Assembly (NCBI RefSeq): GCF_014649115.1
Contig: NZ_BMSK01000005.1
Span: 310,001 to 374,000 of the forward strand
Reading direction: 5' to 3'
DNA length: 64,000 bases
Origin: Streptomyces eurythermus
GTDB lineage: Bacteria > Actinomycetota > Actinomycetes > Streptomycetales > Streptomycetaceae
The translations under genes and the position numbers were made by a program. Under the pieces are notes generated by a model, which was not told the origin of the DNA, searched no databases, and saw nothing but the letters and a program-made list of their open reading frames with translations. Positions 10,074-19,651 of the stretch are shown here, piece by piece. Every line of letters begins with the position of its first letter. The first letter of the stretch is position 1.

Positions 10074-11347
10074 CGGGACACCGGCTCCAGGACCTCGCGG
10101 CCGCCCAGGTACGGGCGCAGCACCTCGGGGACCCGGACGGAGCCGTCGGCCTGCTGGTGGTTCTCCAGGATCGCCACGATGGTGCGCGGAACGGCGCACA
10201 GCGTGCCGTTGAGCGTGGCCAGCGGCTTGACCTGCTTGCCGTCGCGGACCCGGATGGACAGCCGGCGGGACTGGAACTCGGTGCAGTCCGAGGTCGAGGT
10301 CAGCTCGCGGTACTTGCCCTGGGTCGGGATCCACGCCTCACAGTCGAACTTGCGGGCGGCCGAGGAGCCGAGGTCGGCGGAGGCGACGTCGATGACGCGG
10401 AACGGCAGCTCCAGCGAGGTCAGCCACTGCTTCTCCCACTCCAGCAGGCGCTGGTGCTCGGCCTGGGAGTCCTCGGGAGCGACGTACGAGAACATCTCGA
10501 CCTTGTCGAACTGGTGCACGCGGAAGATGCCCCGGGTGTCCTTGCCGTGCGAGCCGGCCTCGCGGCGGAAGCACGGGGAGAAGCCCGCGTAGCGCAGCGG
10601 CAGCCGGTCGGCGTCGATGATCTCGTCCATGTGGTAGGCCGCCAGCGGGACCTCGGAGGTGCCGACCAGGTACAGGTCGTCCTTGTCGAGGTGGTAGACG
10701 TCCTGGGCGGCCTGGCCGAGGAAGCCGGTGCCGGCCATGGACTGCGGGCGCACCAGCGCCGGGGTCAGCATCGGGGTGAAGCCGGCCGCGGTCGCCTGCG
10801 CGATCGCCGCGTTCACCAGGGCCAGCTCCAGCAGGGCGCCGACGCCGGTGAGGAAGTAGAAGCGGGAGCCGGAGACCTTGGCGCCGCGCTCGACGTCGAT
10901 CGCGCCGAGCAGCTGGCCCAGCTCCAGGTGGTCCTTGGGCTCGAAGCCCTCGGCGGCGAAGTCGCGGATCGTGCCGTGCGTCTCCAGCGTGACGAAGTCC
11001 TCCTCGCCGCCGACGGGCACGTCGGGGTGGACGAGGTTGCCGAGCCGGAGCAGCAGTTCCTGGGTCTCGGCGTCGGCCGCGTCGCGCTCGGCGTCGGCGG
11101 CCTTGACGTCGGCCTTCAGCTGCTCGGCGCGCTTGAGGAGTTCGGCCTTCTCCTCGCCGGCGGCCTTGGGGATCAGCTTGCCGAGCTGCTTCTGCTCGGC
11201 GCGCAGCTCGTCGAAGCGGACGCCGGAGGACCTGCGCCGCTCGTCGGCAGACAGGAGGGAGTCGACGAGCGCGACGTCCTCTCCACGGGCGCGCTGGGAC
11301 GCGCGCACACGGTCGGGGTCCTCACGAAGCAGGCGAAGGTCAATCAC
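10070..11347 (-). CDS. serS: Seryl-tRNA synthetase
   Basis: A 425-residue class II aminoacyl-tRNA synthetase that charges tRNA-Ser in the cytosol; length is normal for the family. The N-terminal helical hairpin that grips the long variable arm of tRNA-Ser is visible as a charged coiled coil (residues about 30-100, e.g. [20 protein letters not shown]). Then follow GTSEVPL, motif 2 ([19 protein letters not shown]) and motif 3 near the C-terminus. GTG at 11347 opens [14 protein letters not shown], the standard N-terminus; the upstream ATG adds 14 unrelated residues. The HAD gene follows in the same operon. A tRNA-Ser gene lies about 860 bases downstream of its stop. Confidence 0.97.
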   Translation of the reverse strand: MIDLRLLREDPDRVRASQRARGEDVALVDSLLSADERRRSSGVRFDELRAEQKQLGKLIPKAAGEEKAELLKRAEQLKADVKAADAERDAADAETQELLLRLGNLVHPDVPVGGEEDFVTLETHGTIRDFAAEGFEPKDHLELGQLLGAIDVERGAKVSGSRFYFLTGVGALLELALVNAAIAQATAAGFTPMLTPALVRPQSMAGTGFLGQAAQDVYHLDKDDLYLVGTSEVPLAAYHMDEIIDADRLPLRYAGFSPCFRREAGSHGKDTRGIFRVHQFDKVEMFSYVAPEDSQAEHQRLLEWEKQWLTSLELPFRVIDVASADLGSSAARKFDCEAWIPTQGKYRELTSTSDCTEFQSRRLSIRVRDGKQVKPLATLNGTLCAVPRTIVAILENHQQADGSVRVPEVLRPYLGGREVLEPVSR

Positions 11348-11536
11348 GAGGCCAAGGCTACCGGTGCCGGGTCTCGGCTCACGAATCACTATTACGGTGA
11401 GTTCGCATTCACGGCTTACGTTCCGTTATGCGGTAATTGCCGGAGGTGTTCCCTCCGGGGTGCCTCGGGTCAAGGCGAAAGTGTCTCACTCCCTGGGACG
11501 GGGCAGGCCGCGGGTGTCCGGTTGACCCGATTCCCT

Positions 11537-11876
11537 TGTGGAGAACGGGATTTGGCGAGCTGGTTGTCCACAGAGATCCACACCCTCTCGAAAGTTATCC
11601 ACAGGCTGTGTGGAAGATCTGTGGACTCAGGAATTGATCACTGCGGAAAGTCTCGCCAGGCCGAAGAATTCCCGGCCCAAACGTCGTCGACGCCCACTTT
11701 CGGGTGGAAAACGGTCGCCCTGAAAGATGAACCAACGGAAACAGGTGGACGAAGGGTGGGTCGGGGAGCGGTGGCATGGGTCGGCTCCCGTAGGGCGATT
11801 TGTCGACCCTGTACCCGTCCCCTGTCGACTTGTCCCCAGGTCGAGAAGGGCACCTGTGGATAACTTCTGTGGATAA
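11537..11876. promoter_or_regulatory. DnaA-box-rich intergenic region between serS and pheA
   Basis: The roughly 550-base gap (11348-11899) holds no credible gene but has four perfect DnaA boxes: TTGTCCACA at 11564, TTATCCACA at 11595, TGTGGATAA at 11855 and again at 11868 (13 bases apart). One-mismatch copies lie at 11537 (TGTGGAGAA) and 11830 (TTGTCCCCA). The density is far above chance for GC-rich DNA. The serS promoter must also lie at its start. A replication-control role is inferred from box density. Confidence 0.65.
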
Positions 11877-11899
11877 CGTTCGTCAGGCCGTATGACCGG

Positions 11900-12832
11900 T
11901 CAGAAGCGGCCGTCCTGGCAGCGCGCCACCCAGTCCGCCGCCGCCATGAACTCCTCGTCCGACGTCCCCGGCAGGGTCGGCCGGGCCTCGTCCGGTGTCC
12001 TGTTCGCCTGCGGATAGGAACCGAGGAAACGCACCTGGAGGCAGATCCGCCGCAGTCCCATCAGCGCCTCCGCCACCCGCCGGTCGGCGATGTGACCCTC
12101 GGCGTCGATGCAGAAGCAGTAGTTGCCGATGCCCGCGCCGGTCGGCCGGGACTGGAGCAGCATCAGGTTGATGCCGCGCGAGGCGAACTCGCCGAGCAGG
12201 TCGCGCAGCGCGCCGGGATGGTCGTCCCGCTGCCACAGCACCACCGAGGTCTTGTCGGCGCCGGTGGGCGCGGCGGGCCGGGCCGGGCGGCCGACCAGCA
12301 CGAACCGGGTCTGCGCGTTCTCCGCGTCGTGAATGCCGGTCTCCAGCGCCTCCAGGCCGTACCGGGCGGCGGCGAACTCGCCCGCGAAAGCCGCGTCGTA
12401 GCGGCCCTCCTGGACCAGGCGGGCGGCGTCCGCGTTCGAGGCGGCCGACTCCCAGACCGCGTCCGGGAGGTGGGCGCGCATCCAGTTGCGCACCTGCGGC
12501 TGGGCCGCCGGATGGGCGGAGACCGTCTTGATGTCCGCGAGCTTCGTGCCGGGCCGGACCAGCAGCGCGAAGGTGATCGACAGCAGCACCTCGCGGTAGA
12601 TCATCAGCGGTTCGCCCGCGACCAGCTCGTCCAGGGTGGTGGTGATGCCGCCCTCGACGGAGTTCTCGATCGGTACGAACGCGGCCTCGGCCTCGCCGGC
12701 CCGGACCGCGTCCAGCGCCGACTGCACCGACACGTACGGGATCAGCTCCCGGGTGGCCGCCTCCGGAAGCGTGCGCAGGGCGACCTCCGTGAAGGTGCCC
12801 TCCGGGCCGAGATAGGCATAGCTCGCTGGCAT
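11900..12832 (-). CDS. pheA: Prephenate dehydratase
   Basis: A 310-residue monofunctional PheA converting prephenate to phenylpyruvate in phenylalanine biosynthesis. Residues 1 to about 185 form the periplasmic-binding-protein-like catalytic domain, opening AYLGPEGTFTEVAL and including IPIENSVEGG-like FVPIENSVEGGITTTLD and the conserved TRF (ENAQTRFVL). Residues about 195-285 are a regulatory ACT domain (HPGALRDLLGEFASRGINL...), which normally binds phenylalanine. ATG at 12832 follows GAGGA. The gene stands alone between the DnaA-box region and a 23-bp tandem repeat. Confidence 0.96.
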   Translation of the reverse strand: MPASYAYLGPEGTFTEVALRTLPEAATRELIPYVSVQSALDAVRAGEAEAAFVPIENSVEGGITTTLDELVAGEPLMIYREVLLSITFALLVRPGTKLADIKTVSAHPAAQPQVRNWMRAHLPDAVWESAASNADAARLVQEGRYDAAFAGEFAAARYGLEALETGIHDAENAQTRFVLVGRPARPAAPTGADKTSVVLWQRDDHPGALRDLLGEFASRGINLMLLQSRPTGAGIGNYCFCIDAEGHIADRRVAEALMGLRRICLQVRFLGSYPQANRTPDEARPTLPGTSDEEFMAAADWVARCQDGRF

Positions 12833-12909
12833 GGTCCTCACCCTAATGGCCGCGGAGGGGCCCGTCGCGGGTGTCTCGGGAATACCACTCGGCCGGGTGG
12901 TTTGAACCC

Positions 12910-13001
12910 GGTTCGTCCACCAAGCGGCCCCGGGTTCGTCCCTCGAGCGGCCTATGGCTCGTCCCTCGAGCGGCCCACGGTTCGTCCCCCGAACCGCCGC
13001 G
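12910..13001. repeat. Four copies of a 23-bp tandem repeat
   Basis: The octamer G(T/C)TCGTCC recurs at 12911, 12934, 12957 and 12980, exactly 23 bases apart, each followed by a CGAGCGGCC-like stretch. The array lies between the pheA start and the dtpA stop, in sequence without a gene. Copies differ by 2-5 bases. Confidence 0.85.
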
Positions 13002-13002
13002 G

Positions 13003-14283
13003 TCATCCCTCCAGCAGCCGCTGACCCACGTACTCGCCCCTCGCCGCCCCGCCCGGCACCGCGAACAGTCCGCTCGCCTCGTGCCGGATGAACGGGGACA
13101 GCGCGTCGCCCCGGTCGAGCTTGCGCTGCACCGGGACGAAGCCCCGCAGCGGATCGGCCTGCCAGCAGATGAAGAGCAGACCGGCGTCCGGGGTGCCGTC
13201 CGCGTCGATGCCGTCGTGGTAGGAGAAGGGCCGCCGCAGCATGGCCGCGCCGCCGTTGCGGTCGGGCCGGGTGATCCGGGCGTGCGCGTTGAGCGGGACC
13301 AGGTAGTCGCCCTTGGCGTCGGCCTTCTCCAGGTCCATCGGGGTCGTCTCGGTACCGCCGGACAGCGGCGCCCCGTCGGCCTTGCGCCGCCCGATGACCT
13401 GCTCCTGGGCCGTGGTCGACAGCTTCTCCCAGTCGTCCAGGAGCATGCGGATGCGGCGGACGACGGCGTAGGAGCCGTTCGCCATCCACGCCGGCTCGCC
13501 GGAGGCGGGCACGAAGATCCGCTTGTCGAAGTCGGCGTCCGACGGCTTCGGATTGCCGGTGCCGTCGAGCTGGCCCATGAGGTTGCGGGCCGTCATGGGG
13601 TGCGCGGTGGCCCCCGGGCTGCGGTTGAAGCCGTTCATCTGCCAGCGCACCCGGGCGGCCGCCCCCGCGTCCTTCTGGATCGCGCGCAGCGCGTGGAAGG
13701 CCACCAGGGCGTCGTCCGCCCCGATCTGCACCCACAGGTCGCCGTCGCTGCGGGCCTTGTCGAGCCGGTCGGAGGAGAAGTCCGGCAGCGGGTCCAGCGC
13801 GGCCGGCCGCTGCTTCCGCAGACCGGTCCGGTCGAAGAAACTGTGGCCGAAGCCGAAGGTGACGGTCAGCGAGGACGGCCCCGCGTCCCGGGCCACGTCG
13901 GTGTCGTCGTGCGGGGCGGGCTCGCCCGCCATCAGCCGCTCGGCCGTGGCCGACCAGCGGCGCAGCAGGGCCGCCGCCTCCTTGCGGCCCGCGCCCGGCG
14001 CCAGGTCGAACGCGACGAGATGGCCGCGTGCCTGGAGGCCCTCGGCGATGCCGGGCTGATGTTTCCCGTGAAACATCGCCCGGCCGGCACCGAGCGCGGT
14101 CAGCGGGGTGGCCCCGGCGGGCGCGGCGGCATAGCCCACGGCCCCGCCGGCCGCGCCGAGCACGAGCCCGGTGGCGCCGGCGGTGCCGAGCAGAGCACGC
14201 CGGGAGACACCGCTCGGGCGGGCCCCCGGCTCCGCCGCCGACGTGTCGGGGGTACGGACCTGGGAGAGGGACTGGTCGGGCAT
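13003..14283 (-). CDS. dtpA: Tat-exported dye-decolorising haem peroxidase DtpA/EfeB
   Basis: A 426-residue DyP-type peroxidase. The N-terminus carries a twin-arginine signal (SRRALLGTAG near residue 26, then a hydrophobic run), so it is exported folded with haem. The DyP fold is recognisable from QLDGTGNPKPSD and DKRIFVPASGEPAWM. In Streptomyces, DtpA sits in this same operon and supports copper-dependent maturation of the radical oxidase GlxA and development (established for S. lividans). ATG at 14283 is 9 bases downstream of the copCD stop, so it is the last gene of the copper operon. Confidence 0.92.
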   Translation of the reverse strand: MPDQSLSQVRTPDTSAAEPGARPSGVSRRALLGTAGATGLVLGAAGGAVGYAAAPAGATPLTALGAGRAMFHGKHQPGIAEGLQARGHLVAFDLAPGAGRKEAAALLRRWSATAERLMAGEPAPHDDTDVARDAGPSSLTVTFGFGHSFFDRTGLRKQRPAALDPLPDFSSDRLDKARSDGDLWVQIGADDALVAFHALRAIQKDAGAAARVRWQMNGFNRSPGATAHPMTARNLMGQLDGTGNPKPSDADFDKRIFVPASGEPAWMANGSYAVVRRIRMLLDDWEKLSTTAQEQVIGRRKADGAPLSGGTETTPMDLEKADAKGDYLVPLNAHARITRPDRNGGAAMLRRPFSYHDGIDADGTPDAGLLFICWQADPLRGFVPVQRKLDRGDALSPFIRHEASGLFAVPGGAARGEYVGQRLLEG

Positions 14284-14291
14284 GGTGCGGT

Positions 14292-16466
14292 TCAGCCGAT
14301 CTGCGCGTTCTTGGAGACGGTGGCCTGATCGATGTCGGAGGTGCGGACCGTGACGGCGATCTTCCAGTTGCCGGCCACGGGGAGCTGCACCCCGTTCGCC
14401 GACCAGTGGCCGGTGGTGATGTGGTCCGGGTTCACCGGGAGCGGGCCGATCTTCTGCGCCTCCAGGGTGAAGGAGATCTTCACCTCCGGGACGTCGAAGG
14501 CCCGGCCGTTGGGCCGCTGGACGTAGACGTGCATCGTGTTGCCGCCCACCTGCGCGGGGTCGAGGTCGACGCGGACGACGCCCTTGCCGTCGGTGCCGCC
14601 GGTGTCGAACGGCATGTCCAGGGTGAGCGCGCCCGAGGCGGCCGAGGTGCCGGAGCCGGCCGGGGACGAGGTGGCCGCCTTGGCCTCCTGCTCGGTGCGG
14701 CCCGGCTCGGTCTGGGTCAGCGCGGTGGTGACGGCGAGCAGCACCAGGGCGACACCGGCCTCGGCGAGCACCGAGCGGCGCAGTCCGAAGCGGTTCTCGT
14801 CGGCGTCGCGCAGCCGCTTGCGCCGAGCGGCGTCGACGGCCGCGCGCTGCCGGGCGAGCTGGGCGGCCCGCCGGGCGTCACGGGGGTCTCCGGCCTTCCC
14901 GTCCGTGCCGCCGCCCCCGGTAAAGCCGCCGGGCTTCCCGTCCGCGCCGCCGCCCCCGGTGGGTTCGTCGGCCTTCTTGCCTGCGCCGCCGCCACCGGTC
15001 GTCGTGGCGGCCGGGACCTGCGCTCGGACGCCGGCGGGCGTGCCGCGCTCTTCCCGGGCCGGGGCCGGCTGTCCGGCGTCGGCGGCCGGGACCAGCTCCG
15101 TCCGCTCCGGCTCGGCGTCACCGTCCGGGACCGGATCCTTCCGGGTGCCGGCGGCCGCGACCGGATCCGTCGGCTCCTGGCCGGCGACGTCGGCCGGGAC
15201 CAGCTCCGTCCGCTCCCGCTCCGCGTCCGCGCTCCGGTCGGTGAGCCGTCCCGTCCACCGGCGGGACAGGCCCGCGATGCCGACCAGCACCGCCACCAGG
15301 GCGATCTTGGCCAGCAGCAGCTGCCCGTAGCGGGTGTCGGTGAACGCCGACCAGGAGCCGAGCTGCCGCCAGGACTGGTAGACGCCGGTGACGACGAGCG
15401 CGAGGACCGAGCCGAAGGCCAGCCGGGAGAAGCGCCGGACGGCGGCGGCCTCGACCGGGTGCTCGGCGGGCGCCCGGTACAGCGCGGTCAGCAGGGCGGT
15501 GAGCCCGCCCAGCCAGGCGGCGACGGCCAGCAGATGGACGACGTCCACCGGCATGGCGAGGCCCGGCTGGAGCCCGGTGGAGGCGTGCTCGGCCATGGCC
15601 CAGCTGGTGGCGAGCCCGGCCGCGACGACCACTCCGCCGACCGCGAGCCCGAAGGTCAGATCGCGCTTCTCGGTGACGTCCTCGCGCCGGGTGTAGGTGC
15701 CGAAGAGGACGGCGACGAACAGCGCGGCGGCGGCGAGCAGCAGCAGCCGGGAGACCAGCGCGGCCCCGGTCTTGGTCTGGAGCACCTGGCCGAGCAGGTC
15801 GAGGTCGAAGACGTCGGCGAACCTCCCGGAGGAGGTGTACGAGCCGCGCAGGAGCAGCAGCCACAGGGTGGCCGCGGTCAGCGCGATCCAGCCGCCGACG
15901 ACGAGCCGCTGCACGGCCCGTACGCCCGCGCCGCGCTGCCAGCACGCGAGCACGAAGGCCGCGCCGCCGACGAGCACGATGAAACCGGCGTACGACACGT
16001 ACCGGCCGAACGCGTAGAGCCCCCCCACGACTCCGCCGCCCGCGGCCGGCGCGGTGCCGGTCACGACGGTCTGCGAGGGCGCGCCGACGGAAAACGTGTA
16101 GGCGCCGGCGACGGGGTGGCTGTCCGCGGAGACGACCTGGTAGGTGACGGTGTAGGTGCCCTTGGCCAGACCGCTCTTGAGCTTCACGGCATACGTCGTC
16201 CCGCTCACGCCCACGGGGCTGCCCGTCTGCACCGGCTTGCCCCGGGGGTCGAGGACGCGCACGGAGTCGTCGCCCATGGCCACCTTCTCGGAGAAGGTGA
16301 GCGTCACCTGGGTGGGCGCCGTGCCGGCCACCACCCCCTGCGCGGGGTCGCTGCCGGTCAGCGCCGCGTGGGCGGAGGCGGGTGAGGCGCCCGCCAGCAG
16401 CACGCCGGTGACGGCGAGCAGGAGCAGCAGCAGGGTCCGCGGGCGGGGGGCGGTGGTCCGGTTCAC
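14292..16466 (-). CDS. copCD: CopC-CopD fused copper resistance/transport protein
   Basis: A 724-residue membrane protein. A signal sequence ends at SPASAHAAL; the residue after it is the His that begins the CopC copper-binding domain (to about 125). CopD follows with about eight membrane segments (about 145-430). A low-complexity insert (about 440-560, with GGGG(T/A)DGK repeats) precedes another membrane segment and a C-terminal extracytoplasmic beta domain (about 610-720). The role is copper handling across the membrane. GTG at 16466 follows GGGAGGGA. The start is 14 bases after the ecuC stop and dtpA follows, so the genes are co-transcribed. Confidence 0.9.
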   Translation of the reverse strand: MNRTTAPRPRTLLLLLLAVTGVLLAGASPASAHAALTGSDPAQGVVAGTAPTQVTLTFSEKVAMGDDSVRVLDPRGKPVQTGSPVGVSGTTYAVKLKSGLAKGTYTVTYQVVSADSHPVAGAYTFSVGAPSQTVVTGTAPAAGGGVVGGLYAFGRYVSYAGFIVLVGGAAFVLACWQRGAGVRAVQRLVVGGWIALTAATLWLLLLRGSYTSSGRFADVFDLDLLGQVLQTKTGAALVSRLLLLAAAALFVAVLFGTYTRREDVTEKRDLTFGLAVGGVVVAAGLATSWAMAEHASTGLQPGLAMPVDVVHLLAVAAWLGGLTALLTALYRAPAEHPVEAAAVRRFSRLAFGSVLALVVTGVYQSWRQLGSWSAFTDTRYGQLLLAKIALVAVLVGIAGLSRRWTGRLTDRSADAERERTELVPADVAGQEPTDPVAAAGTRKDPVPDGDAEPERTELVPAADAGQPAPAREERGTPAGVRAQVPAATTTGGGGAGKKADEPTGGGGADGKPGGFTGGGGTDGKAGDPRDARRAAQLARQRAAVDAARRKRLRDADENRFGLRRSVLAEAGVALVLLAVTTALTQTEPGRTEQEAKAATSSPAGSGTSAASGALTLDMPFDTGGTDGKGVVRVDLDPAQVGGNTMHVYVQRPNGRAFDVPEVKISFTLEAQKIGPLPVNPDHITTGHWSANGVQLPVAGNWKIAVTVRTSDIDQATVSKNAQIG

Positions 16467-16479
16467 GGTGGTCCCTCCC

Positions 16480-16947
16480 TCAGTGGCCGGTCGACGGGTT
16501 GTACGTCGCGGGCTTCACCGGCATCTCGACGGTGAGCGGCCCGGACTTGGCGAAGGTGAGCTTCACGCTGACCGTCTGGCCCTGCTTCGGCGCACGCTTC
16601 AGCTGCTCGAACATCAGGTGGTTGCCCCCGCTGCGGAACACCAGCCGGCCGTGCGCCGGTATGCGGAAGGAGGACTCCTCCGCCATGGCCCCGCCGGACG
16701 TGCTGTGCATGGTGACCTGCCCGGCGACATCGCTGCTGACCGACGTCAGCTCGTCGCCGGCCCCGCCCTTGTTGGTGATCGTCAGGAATCCGGCGGCCAT
16801 GTCGGCGGAGACGGGCTGGGGCATGTAGGGAGAGCTGACGGACAGCTCCGCCGTCTTGGAGCCCGAGTCCGCCGCGGACTCCGAGCAGCCGGTGAGGGCC
16901 AGCGCGGCGGCGAGCGCGCCCGCGGTCAGGACGGCCCGGCGCCTCAC
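16480..16947 (-). CDS. ecuC: Extracytoplasmic copper chaperone, PCu(A)C family lipoprotein
   Basis: A 155-residue lipoprotein (lipobox ALTGC near residue 17) of the PCu(A)C family, which passes Cu(I) to Sco for the CuA centre of cytochrome c oxidase. Ligand motif pieces are visible: MPQPVSADMAAGF, the HxnM core (VTMHSTSGG) and the late HLMF. Streptomyces ECuC hands copper to Sco. GTG at 16947 overlaps the sco stop (GTGA), so the two chaperones are translationally coupled, fitting a stoichiometric partnership. Confidence 0.92.
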   Translation of the reverse strand: MRRRAVLTAGALAAALALTGCSESAADSGSKTAELSVSSPYMPQPVSADMAAGFLTITNKGGAGDELTSVSSDVAGQVTMHSTSGGAMAEESSFRIPAHGRLVFRSGGNHLMFEQLKRAPKQGQTVSVKLTFAKSGPLTVEMPVKPATYNPSTGH

Positions 16948-17597
16948 GGGTTGGCTCCCTTGACGAGCTTGGGCAGGTCCCTGGTGTAGTCGTCGGCCGA
17001 GGCGTTCTCGCCGTAGAGGACGTAACCGGCGTCGGTCTTCGGGGAGAAGGCGACGACCTGGGTTCCGTGCATGGAGACGAGCTTGCCGTTCTTGTCCTTC
17101 TTGGTCGGCTCCACGGCGATGCCGAGGGACCGGGCACCGGCCTGGACCTTGGCGAAGTCGCCGGTCAGGCCGATGAACGCGGGGTCGATGCCCTTGAGCC
17201 ACTTGCCCAGCTCGGCGGGGGTGTCGCGGTCGGGGTCGGTGGTGACGAACACGACCTTCAGGGCGTCCTGCTCGGCCTTGGGCAGCGCCTTCTTGGCGAC
17301 GGCGATGTTGCTCATCGTGGCCGGGCAGATGTCCGGGCAGTGGGTGTAGCCGAAGTACACGAGGGTCGGGTGGCCCTTGGTCTCCTCGCGGAGGTCGTAC
17401 TTCTTGCCGTGGGTGTCGGTGAGGACCAGGGCCGGCTTGTCGAACGGCTGGTCGAGGACGGTGGCGGGCCGGTTCGATTCGGTGCCCCCCGAGACCACGG
17501 CGATCGGTGCGTTGTCGTCGTTCCCGCTGCCGCAGGCGGAGAGGGTGAGGGTGGCGGCGGCGAGCAGCGCCGCCGCGGCGAACGTCTTCTTGCGCAT
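16944..17597 (-). CDS. sco: Sco1/SenC copper chaperone lipoprotein
   Basis: A 217-residue thioredoxin-fold protein that inserts copper into the CuA site of cytochrome c oxidase. The lipobox TLSAC is near residue 20. The copper ligands are visible: CPDIC (GYTHCPDICP, the CxxxC pair) and the distal His in VSMHGTQVV. VFVTTDPDRDTP is the conserved Sco segment. ATG at 17597 starts a Lys-Lys signal peptide. It heads the sco-ecuC-copCD-dtpA transcription unit; a hairpin separates it from ycnI upstream. Confidence 0.95.
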   Translation of the reverse strand: MRKKTFAAAALLAAATLTLSACGSGNDDNAPIAVVSGGTESNRPATVLDQPFDKPALVLTDTHGKKYDLREETKGHPTLVYFGYTHCPDICPATMSNIAVAKKALPKAEQDALKVVFVTTDPDRDTPAELGKWLKGIDPAFIGLTGDFAKVQAGARSLGIAVEPTKKDKNGKLVSMHGTQVVAFSPKTDAGYVLYGENASADDYTRDLPKLVKGANP

Positions 17598-17650
17598 AGG
17601 AAAATGTCCCAGATGTGTGAACTCCGGCGCGCACCGGGGTCGCGCGAGGC

Positions 17651-17672
17651 CGCGCGGGGACGGCCCCGCGCG
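17651..17672 (-). terminator. Hairpin between ycnI and sco
   Basis: Perfect 9-bp stem CGCGCGGGG (17651-17659) / CCCCGCGCG (17664-17672) with a 4-base loop, just after the ycnI stop in its direction. No T-run, as is common in Streptomyces. It may limit ycnI read-through into the sco operon. Confidence 0.6.
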
Positions 17673-17700
17673 ACGCCCGGTACGCGCTGTGGAACGAGGA

Positions 17701-18429
17701 TCAGGCGGCGGTGCGGCGGCGACCCGCGAAGACGCCGAAGGCCACGCCCGCGATGCCGATGACGATGCCGGCCACGCCGAGCACGCGCGCGGTGGTGTCG
17801 GTGCCGTCACCGGAGTCCGCGGCGGTCGTGTTCTCGGTCTTGCCGGGCTTGGTGAGGGCGTTCGAGGCGCTCGCCGAGCCGTGCTCGTCCTCGTCGGCGG
17901 CGGCCAGCTTCAGCACCGGGGCCGGGTTCTCCGGCTCGTCCTGGCCCTCCTGCGGGACCTCGATCCAGCGGACCACCTCCTTGTCGGAGTAGGTCTGCAG
18001 GGCCTTGAACACCAGCTGGTCGGTGTTCTCGGGCAGGGCGCCCAGGGAGAGCGGGAACTTCTGGAAGAAGCCGGGCTCGATGCCCTTGCCGTCGGCGGTC
18101 CAGGTGACCTTGCTGACGGCCTCGTCGATCTTCTCGCCGTGCATGGTCAGCGGCTTGGCCAGCTTGGACTTGGTGACGGTGGCCTTCCAGCCGGGCACCG
18201 GCTGCGGCATGACCGAGGCGATCGGCTGGTCGGCCGGCAGGCTGATCTCGACCTTGGTGGTCGAGGCGTCGTCGCGCTCGTTCGGGACCTTGACGTCCAC
18301 GACCGCGTAGCCGCCCTTGGCCGCGGTGCCCTCCGGCTGCACGGTGACGTGCGCGAAGGCGGGGACGGACAGGGCGAGGACGGCCGAGCCGGCGGCGACG
18401 GTGGCGGCGGCGATACGAGAAGCCTTCAT
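17701..18429 (-). CDS. ycnI: YcnI-family copper-binding membrane-anchored protein
   Basis: A 242-residue DUF1775/YcnI protein. The signal peptide ends at VPAFAHVTV, leaving an N-terminal His, which is the family's copper ligand. The beta domain occupies residues about 28-170, then comes an acidic Ser/Thr linker, and a C-terminal membrane helix (VLGVAGIVIGIAGVAFGVF) with GRRRTAA anchors it to the outer face of the membrane. Upstream position next to sco fits a role in copper acquisition. ATG at 18429. Confidence 0.9.
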   Translation of the reverse strand: MKASRIAAATVAAGSAVLALSVPAFAHVTVQPEGTAAKGGYAVVDVKVPNERDDASTTKVEISLPADQPIASVMPQPVPGWKATVTKSKLAKPLTMHGEKIDEAVSKVTWTADGKGIEPGFFQKFPLSLGALPENTDQLVFKALQTYSDKEVVRWIEVPQEGQDEPENPAPVLKLAAADEDEHGSASASNALTKPGKTENTTAADSGDGTDTTARVLGVAGIVIGIAGVAFGVFAGRRRTAA

Positions 18430-18596
18430 GGCAGGGAGTACTCCACTCCGGGTGAGATGCGTAGGTGATCGGGAGTACGCGTGCGCGCGGCCCTGCCACT
18501 CGGGGCCGGTACCGGTGTGCACGCGCGCGTGCCGCACGACGGCGGCGCCTCCCGGCCGGCTCTCTCGGATCCGGTCGCGGTGGTCGTCGCGTCGTG

Positions 18597-19445
18597 TCAG
18601 GCGGCGAGGAGGAAGGCGGCGGCGGGCGGGCCGCGCCGGATCACCGTGTGCTGGAGTACGGCGGTGTGCGGGGCCGGGGTGTCGTCCCGGTCGGTGCGGT
18701 GGCCGCGCGGGCCGGTCCAGGCGTCGGGCAGCAGCCCGGCGCACAGGGCGCGCACCAGCGTGAATGCGGCGCGCAGGGACCGTATGAGCGCGGTCTCGGC
18801 GACTCCGTGCGCTCCGTGCGCGGACAGTTCGATCAGCCGCAGCACGGCCAGGTCGCCGCGGCGCAGCAGCCAGCCGGCGGCCACGGCCGCGAGTACATGG
18901 CCGAGCAGCATCGGCAGCGAGGGGAGCAGACCGGCCGAGGCGCCCGCGGCGTCGTGGGCGTGCTCCAGGGTGCCCAGGGCCGGCGTCGGCCGGCCCGAGC
19001 GGTCGATCAGCCGGGCGTCGAGCAGCAGCCGGTAGGCGTGCCCGGGGGTGAGGGACGACGGGGTCGACCCGCACAGGAGCCGGGTGGCCTGTTCCACCAG
19101 CGCGCGGTCGCTCAGCGTCGAGCCGGTGGACCCGGCGGTCATCGCCGCCGTCGGCGCGGCCATCGCCCCGTGCTGGCCCAGCCCGAACAGCGTGTGCAGC
19201 ACGGTCTGGCCGAGGGCGAGCAGCGCGGCGATGCCCGGCAGCGAGCGGGCCCGCCCGGTGAGCGGGGCCACGAGCAGCAGACAGCCGAGGAAGCCCGCGC
19301 CGAGCGTCCACAGCGGCACGCCCGCGCAGGAGGCCAGGGTGTGCCCGCCCGCGGCCAGCGCGACGCAGGCCGCGGCGAACACCGCGGCCCGCAGGAACCG
19401 GAGCCCGGCTCCGGGACGCGCCGTGCGCGGGTGGGGGGCAGTCAT
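18597..19445 (-). CDS. Conserved integral membrane protein, unknown function
   Basis: A 282-residue protein with roughly five hydrophobic segments: two or three in residues 18-110 and others near 160-190 and the C-terminus. The middle has an extracellular-looking loop. I recognise no catalytic motif. It lies upstream of ycnI in the same orientation, a pairing often seen in Streptomyces, which suggests a link with copper handling, but this is only context. ATG at 19445 is the natural start, opening MTAPHPRTARPGAG. Confidence 0.75.
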   Translation of the reverse strand: MTAPHPRTARPGAGLRFLRAAVFAAACVALAAGGHTLASCAGVPLWTLGAGFLGCLLLVAPLTGRARSLPGIAALLALGQTVLHTLFGLGQHGAMAAPTAAMTAGSTGSTLSDRALVEQATRLLCGSTPSSLTPGHAYRLLLDARLIDRSGRPTPALGTLEHAHDAAGASAGLLPSLPMLLGHVLAAVAAGWLLRRGDLAVLRLIELSAHGAHGVAETALIRSLRAAFTLVRALCAGLLPDAWTGPRGHRTDRDDTPAPHTAVLQHTVIRRGPPAAAFLLAA

Positions 19446-19651
19446 GGCGGGCTCATCATCCCACTGCCCCTGTCCACTGCCTACGGCAGGTCGGCCGAGC
19501 CGCCCCCGATCACCGGTTCGACCCGCCCATACACCGATTCCGGCCCCGGCGCATCGGCCATATGGGCCCGGTCATGCCGACGGAGTGCTTATGGCCGCCC
19601 ACGCGCGGCAATACGTAACGGTATGTCGAGCCGCGGCCAGGAGGCTGGAGC

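Noticed and set aside
10070..11600. A T-box leader upstream of serS
   Set aside because: I could not find specifier-loop or antiterminator (TGGN) features in the serS leader; Streptomyces normally uses T-boxes for ileS.
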